Part shown: positions 18,078 through 30,479 of the stretch, piece by piece
How the letters are laid out: the number at the start of each line of letters is the position of its first letter
Numbering within the stretch: position 1 is the stretch's first letter
Origin: an uncultured Acetatifactor sp.
Lineage (GTDB): Bacteria; Bacillota; Clostridia; Lachnospirales; Lachnospiraceae
NCBI GenBank assembly: GCA_910583845.1
Contig: CAJUAB010000010.1
Span: forward strand, 62,001-126,000
DNA: 64,000 nt
Direction: 5' to 3'
Program-made: the position numbers and the translations under genes
Notes under the pieces: model-generated
Told to the model about the DNA's origin: nothing
What the model saw: only the letters and a program-made list of their open reading frames with translations
Databases searched by the model: none

Positions 18078-19694
18078 TTACACGCCGGTTACCGGCGACT
18101 TTTTCATGACAATGACATTAAAGGAAAGAGGTTTTACACTGGTTTTCAGCAGTCCCTTCTCAAAGACTCCGCCCGGATGCTCCGCAGGACAAAGAAGATC
18201 CGGCTCCTCATAGCTGTTCCTGCGCTCCAGATCTCCGCCGCTGATTTCCTGGTGCCCCTCGAAAATGTATTCCTCAAAGCCTCTCACATCCACCGTCAGC
18301 GGATATTCGTTTTCCTCGCTTCGATTGACCACGAATATCGCCAGCCGCCCCTGCCCCTGGTCCCAGGCGGACGCGGCGTCTATGTAGTACAGCCCCTCCT
18401 TGCCGGTGTACTGGGAGGTGTCGTCAATGGCATATCCCGGCAGGTCGAAGGTCTCGGACTCCACCGCCGTCCTCATGGAGATGCCCCGGGCATATTCCAT
18501 CATCAGCATAAAGGCGTAATGAGAAGCCGACTTCCAGACATGCTCCCTGTTGGCGGAGCACAGCGCGCCCAGTCCCCCTGTCATGCATCCGATCTTCACT
18601 CTGTCCGCGTGCCGCAGAAACGCCAGCTGAATAGAGACCATGGACAGCATCTGGAGCAGGTCCCCGCCCGGTCTGAAACGCTCCGGCATATTGTCCGGAT
18701 CGTGCAGCACATACTTCCTTTCAGGGTCAAACCGGTAGTGGGCCTCCACCATGTTGTGATAGCCATATCCCGGGTGCAGCGGGCTGTTGGGGCGGATCAT
18801 GGCGCCATATTCGTCTATGGAGAGCATCAGCTGTTTGGGAGAACGGCATTTTGCCGCGATCAGGTCGCAGAGAGCCACCTCCGTATTGATAAAATCTTCA
18901 TAGTACGCCGCTCCCCCCAGCAGCGCCCGGATATCTCCGGGAGGGGCGCTGTGGTAGTGATGCATGGAGAGATAATCCACGGAGTCAAAGCACTCCTGCA
19001 GCACCGTCTCCTCCCACTGGGGGTAGTGGTCCATAAAGGGCGCGGAGGAGGCGCACACCGCCGTCTCGATTCTGCCGTCAATCCATTTGATGGCCTTGGA
19101 GACCTCGTTGGCCCGCACTCCGTATCCCCTGGGGTCCTTGTCCCAGGAGCCCAGCTGCCACGGCCCGTCCATCTCATTTCCCAGATACCAGGTCTTTATG
19201 TCGTAGGGCTTCTCATGGCCGTTTTTCCGCCGCAGATCAGACCACCAGGTCCCGCCCTCATGGTTTGTGTACTCCACCAGATCCATGGCGTCCCGCATAT
19301 CCCCGGTGCCCAGATTGATGGTATACAGCGGTTCCGTTCCCACCTTCTCCGCCCATTGCAGGTACTCGTCATGCCCTACCTCGTTGGTGATATACTGATG
19401 CCAGGCGGGGTCCAGTCTGACCTTGCGCTGCTCCCTGGGACCTATGGAATCCTTCCAGTTCCACGCCGATACAAAATTTCCCCCCGGCAGGCGCACCGCG
19501 GGCAGGCCCGTGGCCCGGAGAGCCTGGATAAAGTCCCGGCGGAATCCCTGCTCGTCTGCCGTGGGATGTTTGGGGTTATACATGGTGCCGTTCACCATGG
19601 TGCCTATGGGCTCCAGAAACGCGCTGAACAACCTGGGAGAGATCTCTCCCGTTGTGTATAATGGGTGTATTGTAATCTTTGCCTGTTGTGCCAT
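18078..19694 (-). CDS. abfA: GH51 alpha-L-arabinofuranosidase
   Basis: A 538-residue glycoside hydrolase of clan GH-A, family 51, releasing terminal alpha-L-arabinofuranose from arabinan or arabinoxylan oligosaccharides. The acid/base is Glu174 in TWYLGNEMDGPWQ and the nucleophile Glu295 in LSIDEYGAM. RLPGGNFVSAWNWKD near 70 is a strong family signature. No signal peptide, so it is intracellular. It is first in a tight run with the carboxylesterase and MATE genes and 129 nt downstream of the tandem esterase. Together with the extracellular GH43 at 60 kb it would complete arabinan breakdown. Confidence 0.95.
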   Translation of the reverse strand: MAQQAKITIHPLYTTGEISPRLFSAFLEPIGTMVNGTMYNPKHPTADEQGFRRDFIQALRATGLPAVRLPGGNFVSAWNWKDSIGPREQRKVRLDPAWHQYITNEVGHDEYLQWAEKVGTEPLYTINLGTGDMRDAMDLVEYTNHEGGTWWSDLRRKNGHEKPYDIKTWYLGNEMDGPWQLGSWDKDPRGYGVRANEVSKAIKWIDGRIETAVCASSAPFMDHYPQWEETVLQECFDSVDYLSMHHYHSAPPGDIRALLGGAAYYEDFINTEVALCDLIAAKCRSPKQLMLSIDEYGAMIRPNSPLHPGYGYHNMVEAHYRFDPERKYVLHDPDNMPERFRPGGDLLQMLSMVSIQLAFLRHADRVKIGCMTGGLGALCSANREHVWKSASHYAFMLMMEYARGISMRTAVESETFDLPGYAIDDTSQYTGKEGLYYIDAASAWDQGQGRLAIFVVNRSEENEYPLTVDVRGFEEYIFEGHQEISGGDLERRNSYEEPDLLCPAEHPGGVFEKGLLKTSVKPLSFNVIVMKKSPVTGV

Positions 19695-19823
19695 ATCCGT
19701 CCTTTCCTATTCTCCGTTCTCCCGTTCAACACACAAAAGTTCCGCAATGTATACAACATAAGAGCGACTTGCCGCTGTATGGGAACCTGTTTTTGTATAG
19801 ATGAACCGATTCTGTCTCCCCAC

Positions 19824-22244
<2,421 letters not shown>

Positions 22245-22299
22245 TCATTCTGTCAATGAGGAACCGTGCTTTTGTCGGGACGAAATTCCGACCGGCCGG

Positions 22300-23547
22300 T
22301 TATCGGACGGTATGTCTGCTGTACGAGCGCACCGCCAGAAACAGAAACAGCGGGATTTCCAGGATATTGGCCCCCACCATGGCATAGGGAGTCCACACAG
22401 GCATCCCGGCCAGGTTCAGAAACTGAAAGTCCGTTATGGCATAGAGTATACTGGCCTGTATACTTACGCCGCTGGCGGGGAGCAGGCTGCAGATCCATGT
22501 GGAAGCAGTTCCCGGAACAGCCATGGAGACAATCACCGGCATCATGCAGAATGCCGCTGCCGCCGCCAGGGATGCCATCGTGTTCCGAAGTACGGATGAC
22601 AGAAACAGGGTAAGGCTCACCGCGGCCAGGACCGACAACAGCCCCGCAAAGGCAAAGAACCATTGCAGCTGTCCCACGCTCATATCCGTCAGCGTGACGA
22701 TGGAATACATCATCTGGAGGTCCGTCCGGGTGCAGTCCCAGCCGAACAGACTGTCGACTGTGAAAATATAGACGGTGAAGCAGATCAGGCATGTAAACGC
22801 GCTGATGCCCAGCACGGCGGCGGCTCTGACGGCTCCCAGCCGCGCTCTCCCATGTTTCGCGCAGCGCAGGATATCATCGGCTCCCGACTGATAATCGGCG
22901 GAAAAGACCGGAGCCGCTGTCACCACACAGAACAACAGCACCAGAAATCCCAGAATATTCTGATAATCCATCACATTGGTTGTGAAGCCCGGATAGACCA
23001 TGAAGGGCTTCTTTACCCGCTCATACATCCCCGCCGCCCTGTTCTGGACAGAGGGATCGTCCGGCTGCTCCATCTTCATGAGAGCGTCCAGACGGTCCTC
23101 GCAGACCGTGTAGTAATTGTCAATCCATTCCGGGGAGATCTCCATGATCCCGGGTGCCATACCGGTGTCCGGATCGGCAAATGCCTCCTTGACGCCATGA
23201 AGCAGCGGCGCGAAGGGAAGGATCTCCCTCTCGTAAACCCCCTGGGGCAAATCGTAGGACTCTGTCACGCCATAGCGGCCCAGGCATTCCTGATAGGCTT
23301 CCACCGCCGCCCTCACCCTTTCCGGGGTCACAGCGCCGGCAGCCTGCGCCTGCCGCTGTTTTTCATAGAATACAGAGGCCCTGCCTATGAGGGTGATTTC
23401 ATTTCCCTCCTCGTCCGTGTAGCTGCTGTAACAGTAGGCCATGGGCAGCCACGCCAGCAGGACGGAGAGAAGCAGCGACAGAGCCAGCAAGATCCATGTG
23501 CTTTTGGCCTTTAATATTCTTTTGCACTCCAAATTCATGATCCGCAT
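22300..23547 (-). CDS. ABC transporter permease (ABC-2 type)
   Basis: A 415-residue membrane protein. TM1 at about 17-40, a large extracytoplasmic domain (about 40-200), then five further TM segments from about 210 to 405. The ATG at 23547 is one base after the ATPase stop and has GGAGGAGG upstream. This layout (one TM, long outer domain, TM bundle) is usual for ABC-2 exporters of lantibiotic/bacitracin-resistance type. Partner of the ATPase at 23549. Confidence 0.85.
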   Translation of the reverse strand: MRIMNLECKRILKAKSTWILLALSLLLSVLLAWLPMAYCYSSYTDEEGNEITLIGRASVFYEKQRQAQAAGAVTPERVRAAVEAYQECLGRYGVTESYDLPQGVYEREILPFAPLLHGVKEAFADPDTGMAPGIMEISPEWIDNYYTVCEDRLDALMKMEQPDDPSVQNRAAGMYERVKKPFMVYPGFTTNVMDYQNILGFLVLLFCVVTAAPVFSADYQSGADDILRCAKHGRARLGAVRAAAVLGISAFTCLICFTVYIFTVDSLFGWDCTRTDLQMMYSIVTLTDMSVGQLQWFFAFAGLLSVLAAVSLTLFLSSVLRNTMASLAAAAAFCMMPVIVSMAVPGTASTWICSLLPASGVSIQASILYAITDFQFLNLAGMPVWTPYAMVGANILEIPLFLFLAVRSYSRHTVR

Positions 23548-23548
23548 T

Positions 23549-24430
23549 TTATTCCTCCTCCCTTTCATTCTGCGGAAACATCCACAGGTATAAGTCTTCC
23601 AGCCGGGGCACCTCCGGAACGGACATCCCGTCAAAGGGCTGCTCCGCGAGATAACGGACGGAAACCGTGCCGTCGTTCTCATTGCGCAGATTGACGATCC
23701 GGAGACAACTCTCGTACTCCGGTACCTCGCAGGCCGGTATCCTGCCGCTCCAGACTTTTCCCTCCGCCAGCCGCACCAGTTCCTCCGTGTCCCCCACCGC
23801 CAGCAATTTTCCTTCTTTCACAATGGCATGGCTTGTAGCAATATATTCCACATCCGGTACGATGTGAGTGGATATCAGAACGATCCTGTCCCGGGCAAAC
23901 TCCGAGAGCAGATTGCGGAAACGCACCCGTTCCCCGGGGTCCAGGCCGCCGGTGGGCTCATCCAGCACCAGCACCTCCGGGTCATTGAGCAGCGCCTGGG
24001 CGATGCCCACCCGACGTTTCATGCCCCCGGAAAGTCTGGCAATCTTTTTCTCCCGGACATCCCCCAGAGAAACCTGTTCCAATAGTTCTCTGATCCGCTT
24101 AAGTCCCTGTCTTCTGGTCAGCCCTTTCAGCGCCGCCATATATTCCAGGTAATCCCCCACCGAAAAATCACGGCAGAATCCAAAGTCCTGGGGCAGATAA
24201 CCGAAGACCTGCCGGTACCGCTCTCCCAGTGTCCCCACGGAGACTCCGTCGTACAGAATTTTCCCGGATGTGGGCTTCATGATCCCCGCTATCATTCTCA
24301 TAAGGGTGGTCTTGCCCGCCCCGTTGGCCCCAAGCAGCCCCCATACGCCGCTTGTGACATGCAGGCTGATATCATCCACCGCCCGTCTGTCTCTGAACAC
24401 CTTTGTAATATGATCCAACTGTAATTCCAT
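23549..24430 (-). CDS. ABC transporter ATP-binding protein (BcrA-like)
   Basis: A 293-residue ATPase. Walker A GANGAGKTT, Q-loop YLPQDFGF, signature LSGGMKRRVG, Walker B VLVLDEPTGGLDP, switch His in STHIVPD, then a roughly 80-residue C-terminal extension. ATG 24430 has AAAGGAG 7 nt upstream. It is the first gene of a two-gene exporter operon just downstream of a VanRS-like two-component operon, which probably regulates it in response to a cell-envelope antibiotic (inference). Confidence 0.93.
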   Translation of the reverse strand: MELQLDHITKVFRDRRAVDDISLHVTSGVWGLLGANGAGKTTLMRMIAGIMKPTSGKILYDGVSVGTLGERYRQVFGYLPQDFGFCRDFSVGDYLEYMAALKGLTRRQGLKRIRELLEQVSLGDVREKKIARLSGGMKRRVGIAQALLNDPEVLVLDEPTGGLDPGERVRFRNLLSEFARDRIVLISTHIVPDVEYIATSHAIVKEGKLLAVGDTEELVRLAEGKVWSGRIPACEVPEYESCLRIVNLRNENDGTVSVRYLAEQPFDGMSVPEVPRLEDLYLWMFPQNEREEE

Positions 24431-24501
24431 TTGACACTCCTTTCTGACACACATGCCACCCCTTGCGGAGAACGTCTTGCGATGGCCTGTGAACTTAAAA
24501 A

Positions 24502-24547
24502 ACCCCTTCCGCGCCGGCACCATTACTGTACCAGATCCGGAAGGGGT
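24502..24547 (-). terminator. Terminator of the two-component operon
   Basis: ACCCCTTCCG and CGGAAGGGGT arms around a loop with its own G/C pairs, followed on the minus strand by TTTTTTAAG. It lies about 60 nt past the kinase stop. Confidence 0.85.
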
Positions 24548-24607
24548 ATTTATCCGTTTCCTCCTATGAAATTCCCATTTTTTTGTGCGGGCTGTCTCAC
24601 AATTTTC

Positions 24608-25726
24608 CTACAGGAGGGGAAGCGTGATCAGAAATGTAGTCCGTTGGTTCTCACTCTTTGCCGTGATGGTTCCTCCATGCAGTGTGATAATCTGTCTGGC
24701 AATCGCCAGTCCCAGCCCCGCGCCGCCCGTGCCGCGAGCGCTGTCCAACCTGTAAAACTGTTCAAATATGCGCTCCAGCTTTTCCTCCGGAATGGTGTTG
24801 CCCTGATTTTCGAAACGAATGGACAGACAATCCTCCCGGCGCTGGGCCAGAATACGGATCTCCGTCCCCTGGTAGCTGTACGCCACCGCATTGCGCAGCA
24901 GGTTCTCGAACACTCTCTGCATTTTTCCCGCGTCGCAGTTCAGGATCACATCCTCTTCCATGCAGAGTCCGCACTCCAGCCCCTTCTCCCGCAGCATGGG
25001 GCCAAACTCATAAAGCAGCTGCTCCAGCAGACGCGTCAGATTGATCCGGCTGTATTGCAGCGTTACATCGGACAGACTGTATTTGGCTATGTCAAAAAAT
25101 TCGCTGATCAGATCCTCCAGCTGCCGGGCTTTGTCAAGGCAGACAGACAGATATTTTTTCCTGAGCTCCTCCGGAATCTGGCTTTGGTCCCGCAGCAGGC
25201 TGAGATAGCTGACCACGGAGGCCAGCGGTGTTTTCAGGTCGTGGGCCAGGTACATGACCAGGTCGTTTTTCCTCTGTTCCGCAACGCGCATGTCCTGCTT
25301 CTGCCGTTCGATGGTATGCTTCGCCGCGTTCATTTTCCGCTCGATGGAATACAGTTCCCCGGGAAGGGAGATTTCCATGGCCCTCTCCTGTATCAGCGCG
25401 TCCATTCCCCGGTTGATCCGGGCGAAATATCCGGTAAACCAGCCCAGATACACATGGAACGCCAGGGCAAACACCGCCGCGATGGAAAACAGTATCAAGA
25501 AATCCCTGTGCTCACGAAAAATCCGTTGATAGAGGCTGGATGCCGCATCATATTCCATCAGAAAGACTCTCTGGAAAAGAGACACCGTCCAGTTGGCGAA
25601 ATTGCCGTGCAGGACAAAGGAATAAATGGCATAGATGACCGTCACGGCTGTCAGCAGCATAATCACCGTCATACAGAATATTTTCATCCGGAATTGCCGG
25701 AATTCATTGTTTGCTCTATTTTTCAA
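24608..25726 (-). CDS. Sensor histidine kinase (VanS-like)
   Basis: About 372 residues. Two TM segments (about 18-40 and 80-102) flank a short outer loop. HisKA has the acceptor His in YLAHDLKTPLASVVSYLSLL (near 165), and HATPase_c has NLLRNAVAYS and GGAGLGLAIARQI. TTG 25726 is preferred: it overlaps the end of the regulator gene by 11 nt and has GGGGAG upstream, whereas the TTG at 25759 has no site. It probably senses envelope stress and phosphorylates the response regulator encoded immediately upstream. Confidence 0.93.
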   Translation of the reverse strand: MKNRANNEFRQFRMKIFCMTVIMLLTAVTVIYAIYSFVLHGNFANWTVSLFQRVFLMEYDAASSLYQRIFREHRDFLILFSIAAVFALAFHVYLGWFTGYFARINRGMDALIQERAMEISLPGELYSIERKMNAAKHTIERQKQDMRVAEQRKNDLVMYLAHDLKTPLASVVSYLSLLRDQSQIPEELRKKYLSVCLDKARQLEDLISEFFDIAKYSLSDVTLQYSRINLTRLLEQLLYEFGPMLREKGLECGLCMEEDVILNCDAGKMQRVFENLLRNAVAYSYQGTEIRILAQRREDCLSIRFENQGNTIPEEKLERIFEQFYRLDSARGTGGAGLGLAIARQIITLHGGTITAKSENQRTTFLITLPLL

Positions 25727-26417
25727 TGGTATATCCCACTCCCCACACTGTTTTGACAAATCTTGGATTTCTGGCCGGCTCGTTCATCTTTTCCCGCAGC
25801 CTGCCAATATGGGCCATGACGGTATTGTTATTATTGTAATATTCCTCTCCCCATACAGCCTCAAACAGCTCCTCCGAAGAGACCACCGTTCCCTGGCGGC
25901 TGCACAGATACCAGAGCAGCGAGAACTCTGTGGGAGACAGCCGCAGTTCTTCTCCATATAAAAAACACCTGTGGGAATCCCGGTTGATGGAGAGGCCCCG
26001 GATATCGTACTCCTGTTGTTCCTCCGACAGACCGGCACCAGGGCCGTTATAATGGGTATATCTCCGCAGCTGTGTCTTCACTCTGGCCACCACCTCCAGG
26101 GGGTTGAAGGGCTTTGTAATATAGTCGTCAGCGCCGATGGTAAGCCCCCTGATCTTATCGTTGTCCGCTGTTCTGGCCGTCAGCATCATGACGGGATAAA
26201 AGAATTTCTCCCGGATCTTCCGGCAGATCTGAAAACCGTCCATGTCCGGCAGCATCACATCCAATATGGCCAGATCCAGGTCCGTACTCTCAATGCAGGC
26301 CAAAGCCTCTCTGCCGGTATAGAACTTATGCACTCCGTATCCGTCGTTTGTCAGATACACTTCCAGCACATCCGCAATCTCTTTCTCATCGTCCACCACC
26401 AGAATCTGTCCGCTCAA
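25716..26417 (-). CDS. OmpR/PhoB-family response regulator (VanR-like)
   Basis: About 233 residues. Receiver domain with DD near residue 10 (VVDDEKE), phospho-acceptor Asp near 51 in AILDVMLPDMDG, Lys in YITKPFNPLE. The C-terminal winged helix ends with VKTVWGVGYTIEK. The likely start is TTG 26417, preceded by AAGGGGGAAG; the GTG eight codons upstream lacks a site. Co-transcribed with the overlapping kinase, and the ABC exporter downstream is a likely target. Confidence 0.94.
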   Translation of the reverse strand: MSGQILVVDDEKEIADVLEVYLTNDGYGVHKFYTGREALACIESTDLDLAILDVMLPDMDGFQICRKIREKFFYPVMMLTARTADNDKIRGLTIGADDYITKPFNPLEVVARVKTQLRRYTHYNGPGAGLSEEQQEYDIRGLSINRDSHRCFLYGEELRLSPTEFSLLWYLCSRQGTVVSSEELFEAVWGEEYYNNNNTVMAHIGRLREKMNEPARNPRFVKTVWGVGYTIEK

Positions 26418-26607
26418 TTGTCTCTTCCCCCTTATTGTCACATGAATCTACGGGCTGCTTTCCACGGCGATTTTCAATAATCGCTCTGCCGGGCCTGCTC
26501 TTATCATAGCAGGGACATTGTTGTTTTTTCTGCGTTTTCCCTGCGAACTTTCTTACAATTTTCACACAGCCGGACACATGGGCATAAACGTCTGACACAA
26601 AATAGCA

Positions 26608-26626
26608 GCCGGATTATTTCTCCGGC
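26608..26626 (-). terminator. Short hairpin at the end of the GGDEF gene
   Basis: GCCGGA and TCCGGC around a 7-nt loop, overlapping the stop codon, with ATTTT following on the minus strand. A weak candidate. Confidence 0.45.
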
Positions 26627-28122
26627 CGCCCTGCATACCATGCCCTCTTGTCCTCATACATAAGACCGTCCGCCTCTCTCATCAGCCGGTCCATATCCTC
26701 GTTCCCATCGCTCCTCCAGACAGCTCCCAGGGCCATGAGCGCATTTCCTCTTTTCATCTCCTGTCTCAGTTTCTCCACTCTTTCCTGCAGCTGTTCCCGG
26801 GATATCCCCGCGCAGAGGGCCAGGAACTCGTCCCCTCCCACGCGGAACAGCGCCTGATCCCCAAAGGTTTTCCGCAGACATTCACTGGCGCGGATCAGCA
26901 GATTGTCCCCCTCCAGATGTCCCTTCTCGTCGTTGGTCCGCTTAAGCCCCATCACATCGCAGTAGAGCACACCCACGCTCTGCTCCGGAATCATACCCGT
27001 GATGTAGTCGTTCATGGCATGTCTGTTGCCAAGCCCGGTGAGCTGGTCCTGGAAGCACAGCTCCTCCAGACGGCGCACATGATTCCGCCGGTGCAGAAGC
27101 GCCACAATGAAATGTCCCAGGATCTGGAGCAGTGTGGTGATATGTTCCAGATAGCGCTCCGGCGGATTGTCAACGCCAAAAAAGCCGATGATCTTTTTGT
27201 CCCCCACCAGCGGGGCAGCCACCAGGGACTCTATATGCTGCGGCTGCAGACACGCATAGACCGCAGGGTCTTCCCTACGGATACTTTCAATGTTTTTGAT
27301 GAGGACATTTTCACCCTTACTAAATTTCCGGTACCAGAGACTCACCACTTCATAGGATATCCCCTGTAGATTTCCCTTCTGGGGTTCAACGCCGTCAGCG
27401 CACCATTCATAGGTATTATCAAAGCCGCCTTGCTCTGTCTCCTCAAAAATATAAACCCTGTGGCTCTTTAACGCATGGCCCAGATATTCCAGAAGGGCTG
27501 TCAGAGATGCCTCCGGTGTGGGCGCTGCCAGAGAAACGCGCAGTCCCTCATTCACCATGGCCTCGTTGTCCTCATATCCCCGATTCTGCTGTTCCCACGC
27601 GCTCAGATCCACCGCCAGCTCAAAGCGGTATCTTCTGCCGTTGTCCTCGATGATTGTGTCTTTCACCGCCAGCTTCTTTCCGATAAAGGGATTGTAGCGC
27701 ACTTCCTCCAGAAAATGCCCGGGACGCAGCCTTTTATCCTCGCACACTGCGCAGGGCATGGAATTGCCCCGCAGAGCCATATAGCATTTTTTCCCTTCCG
27801 CTTCTTTAATGGATGAGAAACCGTAGAGTTCCCGCGCGCAGCGATTCATATATACGATCTCGTGCGTGTCCATATCCAGTACAAATACGATTTCCCGCAT
27901 CTCCTCATAGATTTCCCAGAGTCTTGCCACTGGCCGCTCTATAACCCTTTCCGCCGTCTGTGCTGTTGTCTCTTCTGTTGTCGTTCCTGTTGTCTCTTCT
28001 GTTGTCTTTCCTGCTGTCTGCGCTGTTGTCTCTTCTGTTGTCCTTCCTGCTGTCTGCGCTGTTGTCTTTCCTGTTGTCTCTTCTCTGTTCACATATACTC
28101 CGATCTGCCCGTTTCGGGACAT
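26614..28122 (-). CDS. Diguanylate cyclase with PAS and GAF domains
   Basis: About 502 residues. A Thr-rich repetitive linker (about 14-50) is followed by PAS (about 55-165, FVLDMDTHEIVYMNRCARELYG), GAF (about 190-340) and GGDEF (about 350-500). The active loop VGGDEFLALCAG is intact, so it should make cyclic di-GMP. ATG 28122 is chosen. A GTG at 28164 is in frame, but its only purine-rich site is immediately adjacent. It follows the chemoreceptor gene closely, so motility-related signalling is plausible. Confidence 0.92.
   Translation of the reverse strand: MSRNGQIGVYVNREETTGKTTAQTAGRTTEETTAQTAGKTTEETTGTTTEETTAQTAERVIERPVARLWEIYEEMREIVFVLDMDTHEIVYMNRCARELYGFSSIKEAEGKKCYMALRGNSMPCAVCEDKRLRPGHFLEEVRYNPFIGKKLAVKDTIIEDNGRRYRFELAVDLSAWEQQNRGYEDNEAMVNEGLRVSLAAPTPEASLTALLEYLGHALKSHRVYIFEETEQGGFDNTYEWCADGVEPQKGNLQGISYEVVSLWYRKFSKGENVLIKNIESIRREDPAVYACLQPQHIESLVAAPLVGDKKIIGFFGVDNPPERYLEHITTLLQILGHFIVALLHRRNHVRRLEELCFQDQLTGLGNRHAMNDYITGMIPEQSVGVLYCDVMGLKRTNDEKGHLEGDNLLIRASECLRKTFGDQALFRVGGDEFLALCAGISREQLQERVEKLRQEMKRGNALMALGAVWRSDGNEDMDRLMREADGLMYEDKRAWYAGRPEK
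27957..28088 (-). repeat. Thr-rich coding minisatellite
   Basis: Imperfect repeats built from GTTGTCTCTTCT, GTTGTCTTTCCT and GCTGTCTGCGCT blocks (plus-strand view) encode TTEE, TTAQTAGK and similar motifs in the GGDEF protein linker. Such arrays are prone to slippage, so length variants are expected between strains. Confidence 0.85.
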
Positions 28123-28170
28123 ATATTCTTCTATGACGTAAATGTACTTATCACCCGAACGCACTCCCGA

Positions 28171-30171
28171 CTATACCTTAAAGGATGCCACAGTCCGGTT
28201 CAACGACTCGCTGCGTCGGAACAGTTCTTCAATCTGTTCTTTTACCGCTCTGGAACTGACGTCGGACACATCCGCGGCCTTCTGCATATCCTCCATATGC
28301 TCCGCAATCTCAGCGGACAGTTCCGCTATGCCCGCTATGGACACATTGATTCCCTCTATCCCGGTGCTCATCTCTCTGGAAGCCGCGCCCAGTTCGCCGG
28401 AAATGTCATTGTAAAACACCGCGTCCTGTTCATACATTTTCGCAAGCTCCGTCATGCCCCGATAGTCCTCCATCACCCTGCCGTTCATAAACTGCAGCAG
28501 TTTACCGGAGCTTTCCGACAAAAAGCCCACATTTTCCACCACGCCCTCCGTGACCTTACGGATTTTGTCCACTGCCTGTCTGGAATTGTCCGCCAGCTGG
28601 CGGATCTCCTCCGCCACCACGGCAAAGCCTTTCCCGGCATCCCCCGCCCTGGCCGCCTCGATACTGGCATTCAGCGCCAGCAGGTTGGTCTGGGAACTGA
28701 TGGCAAGAATCTCCTCCGTCAGGGAGTCGATCTCCCGCACTCTCTGACTGTCCGTGATGGCCTGTTCCAGTTCCCCCTTGGTTCTCTGGTACAGGGTGAC
28801 AGCCTCATCGCCGGAGTTTCTGGCGTTCTGATACTGTTTTCCCGCCCGGTCCATGATGTCGCCGGACTGTGTGGCCGCTTCCGCCGCCTTGCGGGCCACA
28901 TTTTTTACGGCGGCGCTGAGTTCCTGTCCCGTATACCGGATCTTATCGGCCAATTCCCGGGCAGCCGCAGTCTGTCTCAGCGTCTGCGCGGATGAATCCG
29001 TCATCCCTGAAATTTCCCGGGTCAGCGCCGTCACTGCCACGGATGTCTCCTCCGCGATGGTTCCGATGCTTTCCGCCTCCTGTTTGGTATTCAGGATTAT
29101 ACCCCTGATCCGCTGTTTAACCTCCGCTGTGGCTGTTCTGATCTGCTCCGTCTCATCCCTGTATTCCCGGGGTATTTCCTTTTCGATCGAAACGTTTTCC
29201 GAAAAATCACCGGACGCGAACTGTTTCAGCATCTGCACCGGTTCCAAGGTTCTGCCGATCAGTCCCGCCATGACGGCGGCTACCAGCACGATAATAACCA
29301 GAGCGATAGCTGCCGCCACCAGAATCATTGTAATCAGAGGATCTCTTACATTGGCAGTAGGCACCGCCACTCCCATTTTCCAGGCGCTGCTCCTGATACC
29401 GGACACCGCAAAATAGCAGTCGCTGCCGTCATAATCTCTGAGCCGCACTACCTGACCGCTCTGCCCTCCCATCAGCTCTGTCAGCCCGGGCATGATATCC
29501 GTAACCGCCACGGCCCTGTCCCCGGAGGGTTCGTATTCCTTGTTTCTGTGAGCCACATATTTTCCGCTGCTGTCCGCCAGAAAGCCGTAAACCCCCGGGG
29601 CAAAGTCAATGCTCGCGGTGAGGTCCGTCACAGTCCCCAGCGTCACGTCAAGGCCCACCACCGCCTGCAGCTCCCCTTCTATGTAAACCGGAGCGGCAAT
29701 TGTGGTACACATCTGATTGGTCAGCACGTCCCAATAAGGATCTGTCACAATCACTTTCTTTTCATCCGCGGCCTGCTGATACCAGCCCCGCTGCACCGGA
29801 TCGTATCCCTCCGGAATTTCCGCCTCTCTGTTGGACTGGATGAAACGGCTGTCCCTGGTTCCGCAGTACAGGTTCAGCAACTCACCTCTTCCCGACGCGA
29901 AAATGTCCACAATAGACTGAATGGAATCCGTGTCCGTATTTCCCGCGGCTGCAATGCCGTCCGCCGCGCCGCCCGCAAGCATTTTTTCCTCTCCGATCCA
30001 GGTGTTGATCTCCTCGGCGTATCTGTCCGCATAAATTTGTAACGCCTCCGTCTGATCCCGAACCAGACGCTCTCCCGCCACAATCACAATCCCCATGGTT
30101 GTCAGTAAAATGCTGGCAATTACCATGCAGATCACGCTGGCTGTCAATTTTCCCTTTATGGTTCTTCCCAT
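28171..30171 (-). CDS. Methyl-accepting chemotaxis protein with amino-acid dCache domain
   Basis: A 666-residue chemoreceptor. TM1 at about 11-33, dCache_1 outer domain (about 35-275), TM2 (about 280-305), HAMP, then a long signalling coiled coil whose tip reads [20 protein letters not shown]. Residues Y123, R128, W130, Y131, Y146, D148 and D175 match the spacing of the published dCache_1AA motif for amino-acid binding (known from PctA-type receptors). ATG 30171 has GAGG and GGAAG upstream. Amino-acid chemotaxis is the likely role, although no flagellar or che genes are in the window. Confidence 0.94.
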   Translation of the reverse strand: MGRTIKGKLTASVICMVIASILLTTMGIVIVAGERLVRDQTEALQIYADRYAEEINTWIGEEKMLAGGAADGIAAAGNTDTDSIQSIVDIFASGRGELLNLYCGTRDSRFIQSNREAEIPEGYDPVQRGWYQQAADEKKVIVTDPYWDVLTNQMCTTIAAPVYIEGELQAVVGLDVTLGTVTDLTASIDFAPGVYGFLADSSGKYVAHRNKEYEPSGDRAVAVTDIMPGLTELMGGQSGQVVRLRDYDGSDCYFAVSGIRSSAWKMGVAVPTANVRDPLITMILVAAAIALVIIVLVAAVMAGLIGRTLEPVQMLKQFASGDFSENVSIEKEIPREYRDETEQIRTATAEVKQRIRGIILNTKQEAESIGTIAEETSVAVTALTREISGMTDSSAQTLRQTAAARELADKIRYTGQELSAAVKNVARKAAEAATQSGDIMDRAGKQYQNARNSGDEAVTLYQRTKGELEQAITDSQRVREIDSLTEEILAISSQTNLLALNASIEAARAGDAGKGFAVVAEEIRQLADNSRQAVDKIRKVTEGVVENVGFLSESSGKLLQFMNGRVMEDYRGMTELAKMYEQDAVFYNDISGELGAASREMSTGIEGINVSIAGIAELSAEIAEHMEDMQKAADVSDVSSRAVKEQIEELFRRSESLNRTVASFKV

Positions 30172-30206
30172 CTTCCGATTCCTCGCTTCCCTCTCATTCC
30201 CAGAGC

Positions 30207-30404
30207 CACAATGATTGGATGGCCATCCGGCCGCCTCCTGCCTTGAATAAGGTTATTCTATCATGTGCGCAGCCCGCACATGATTGGATGGCCATCCGGC
30301 CGCTCCCTGCCCTGAACAAGGTTATTCTATCATGTGCGCAGCCCACACATGATTTGGATGGCCATCCGGCCGCCTCCCGCCCTGAATAAGGTTATTATAT
30401 CATA
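30207..30404. repeat. Three tandem copies of a 70-bp unit
   Basis: Units start at about 30207, 30276 and 30346. Each contains TGGATGGCCATCCGGCCGC (with a 12-bp perfect palindrome GGATGGCCATCC), a C-rich block, and AAGGTTATTMTATCAT. It fills the gap between the chemoreceptor start and the PadR promoter. The rest of this gap (30405-30479) is AT-rich and featureless. It is not CRISPR: the units are contiguous, with no spacers. Confidence 0.9.
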
Positions 30405-30479
30405 TCTGTCACTTTCTCTTTCATGTTAATTTTGTACTTAATTGCGCTATTTTTGCACTTTCGGTTTTAAAAAAAGGGA

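Noticed and set aside
30207..30404. CRISPR array
   Set aside because: Units of about 70 bp are contiguous direct repeats without unique spacers, and no cas genes are nearby.
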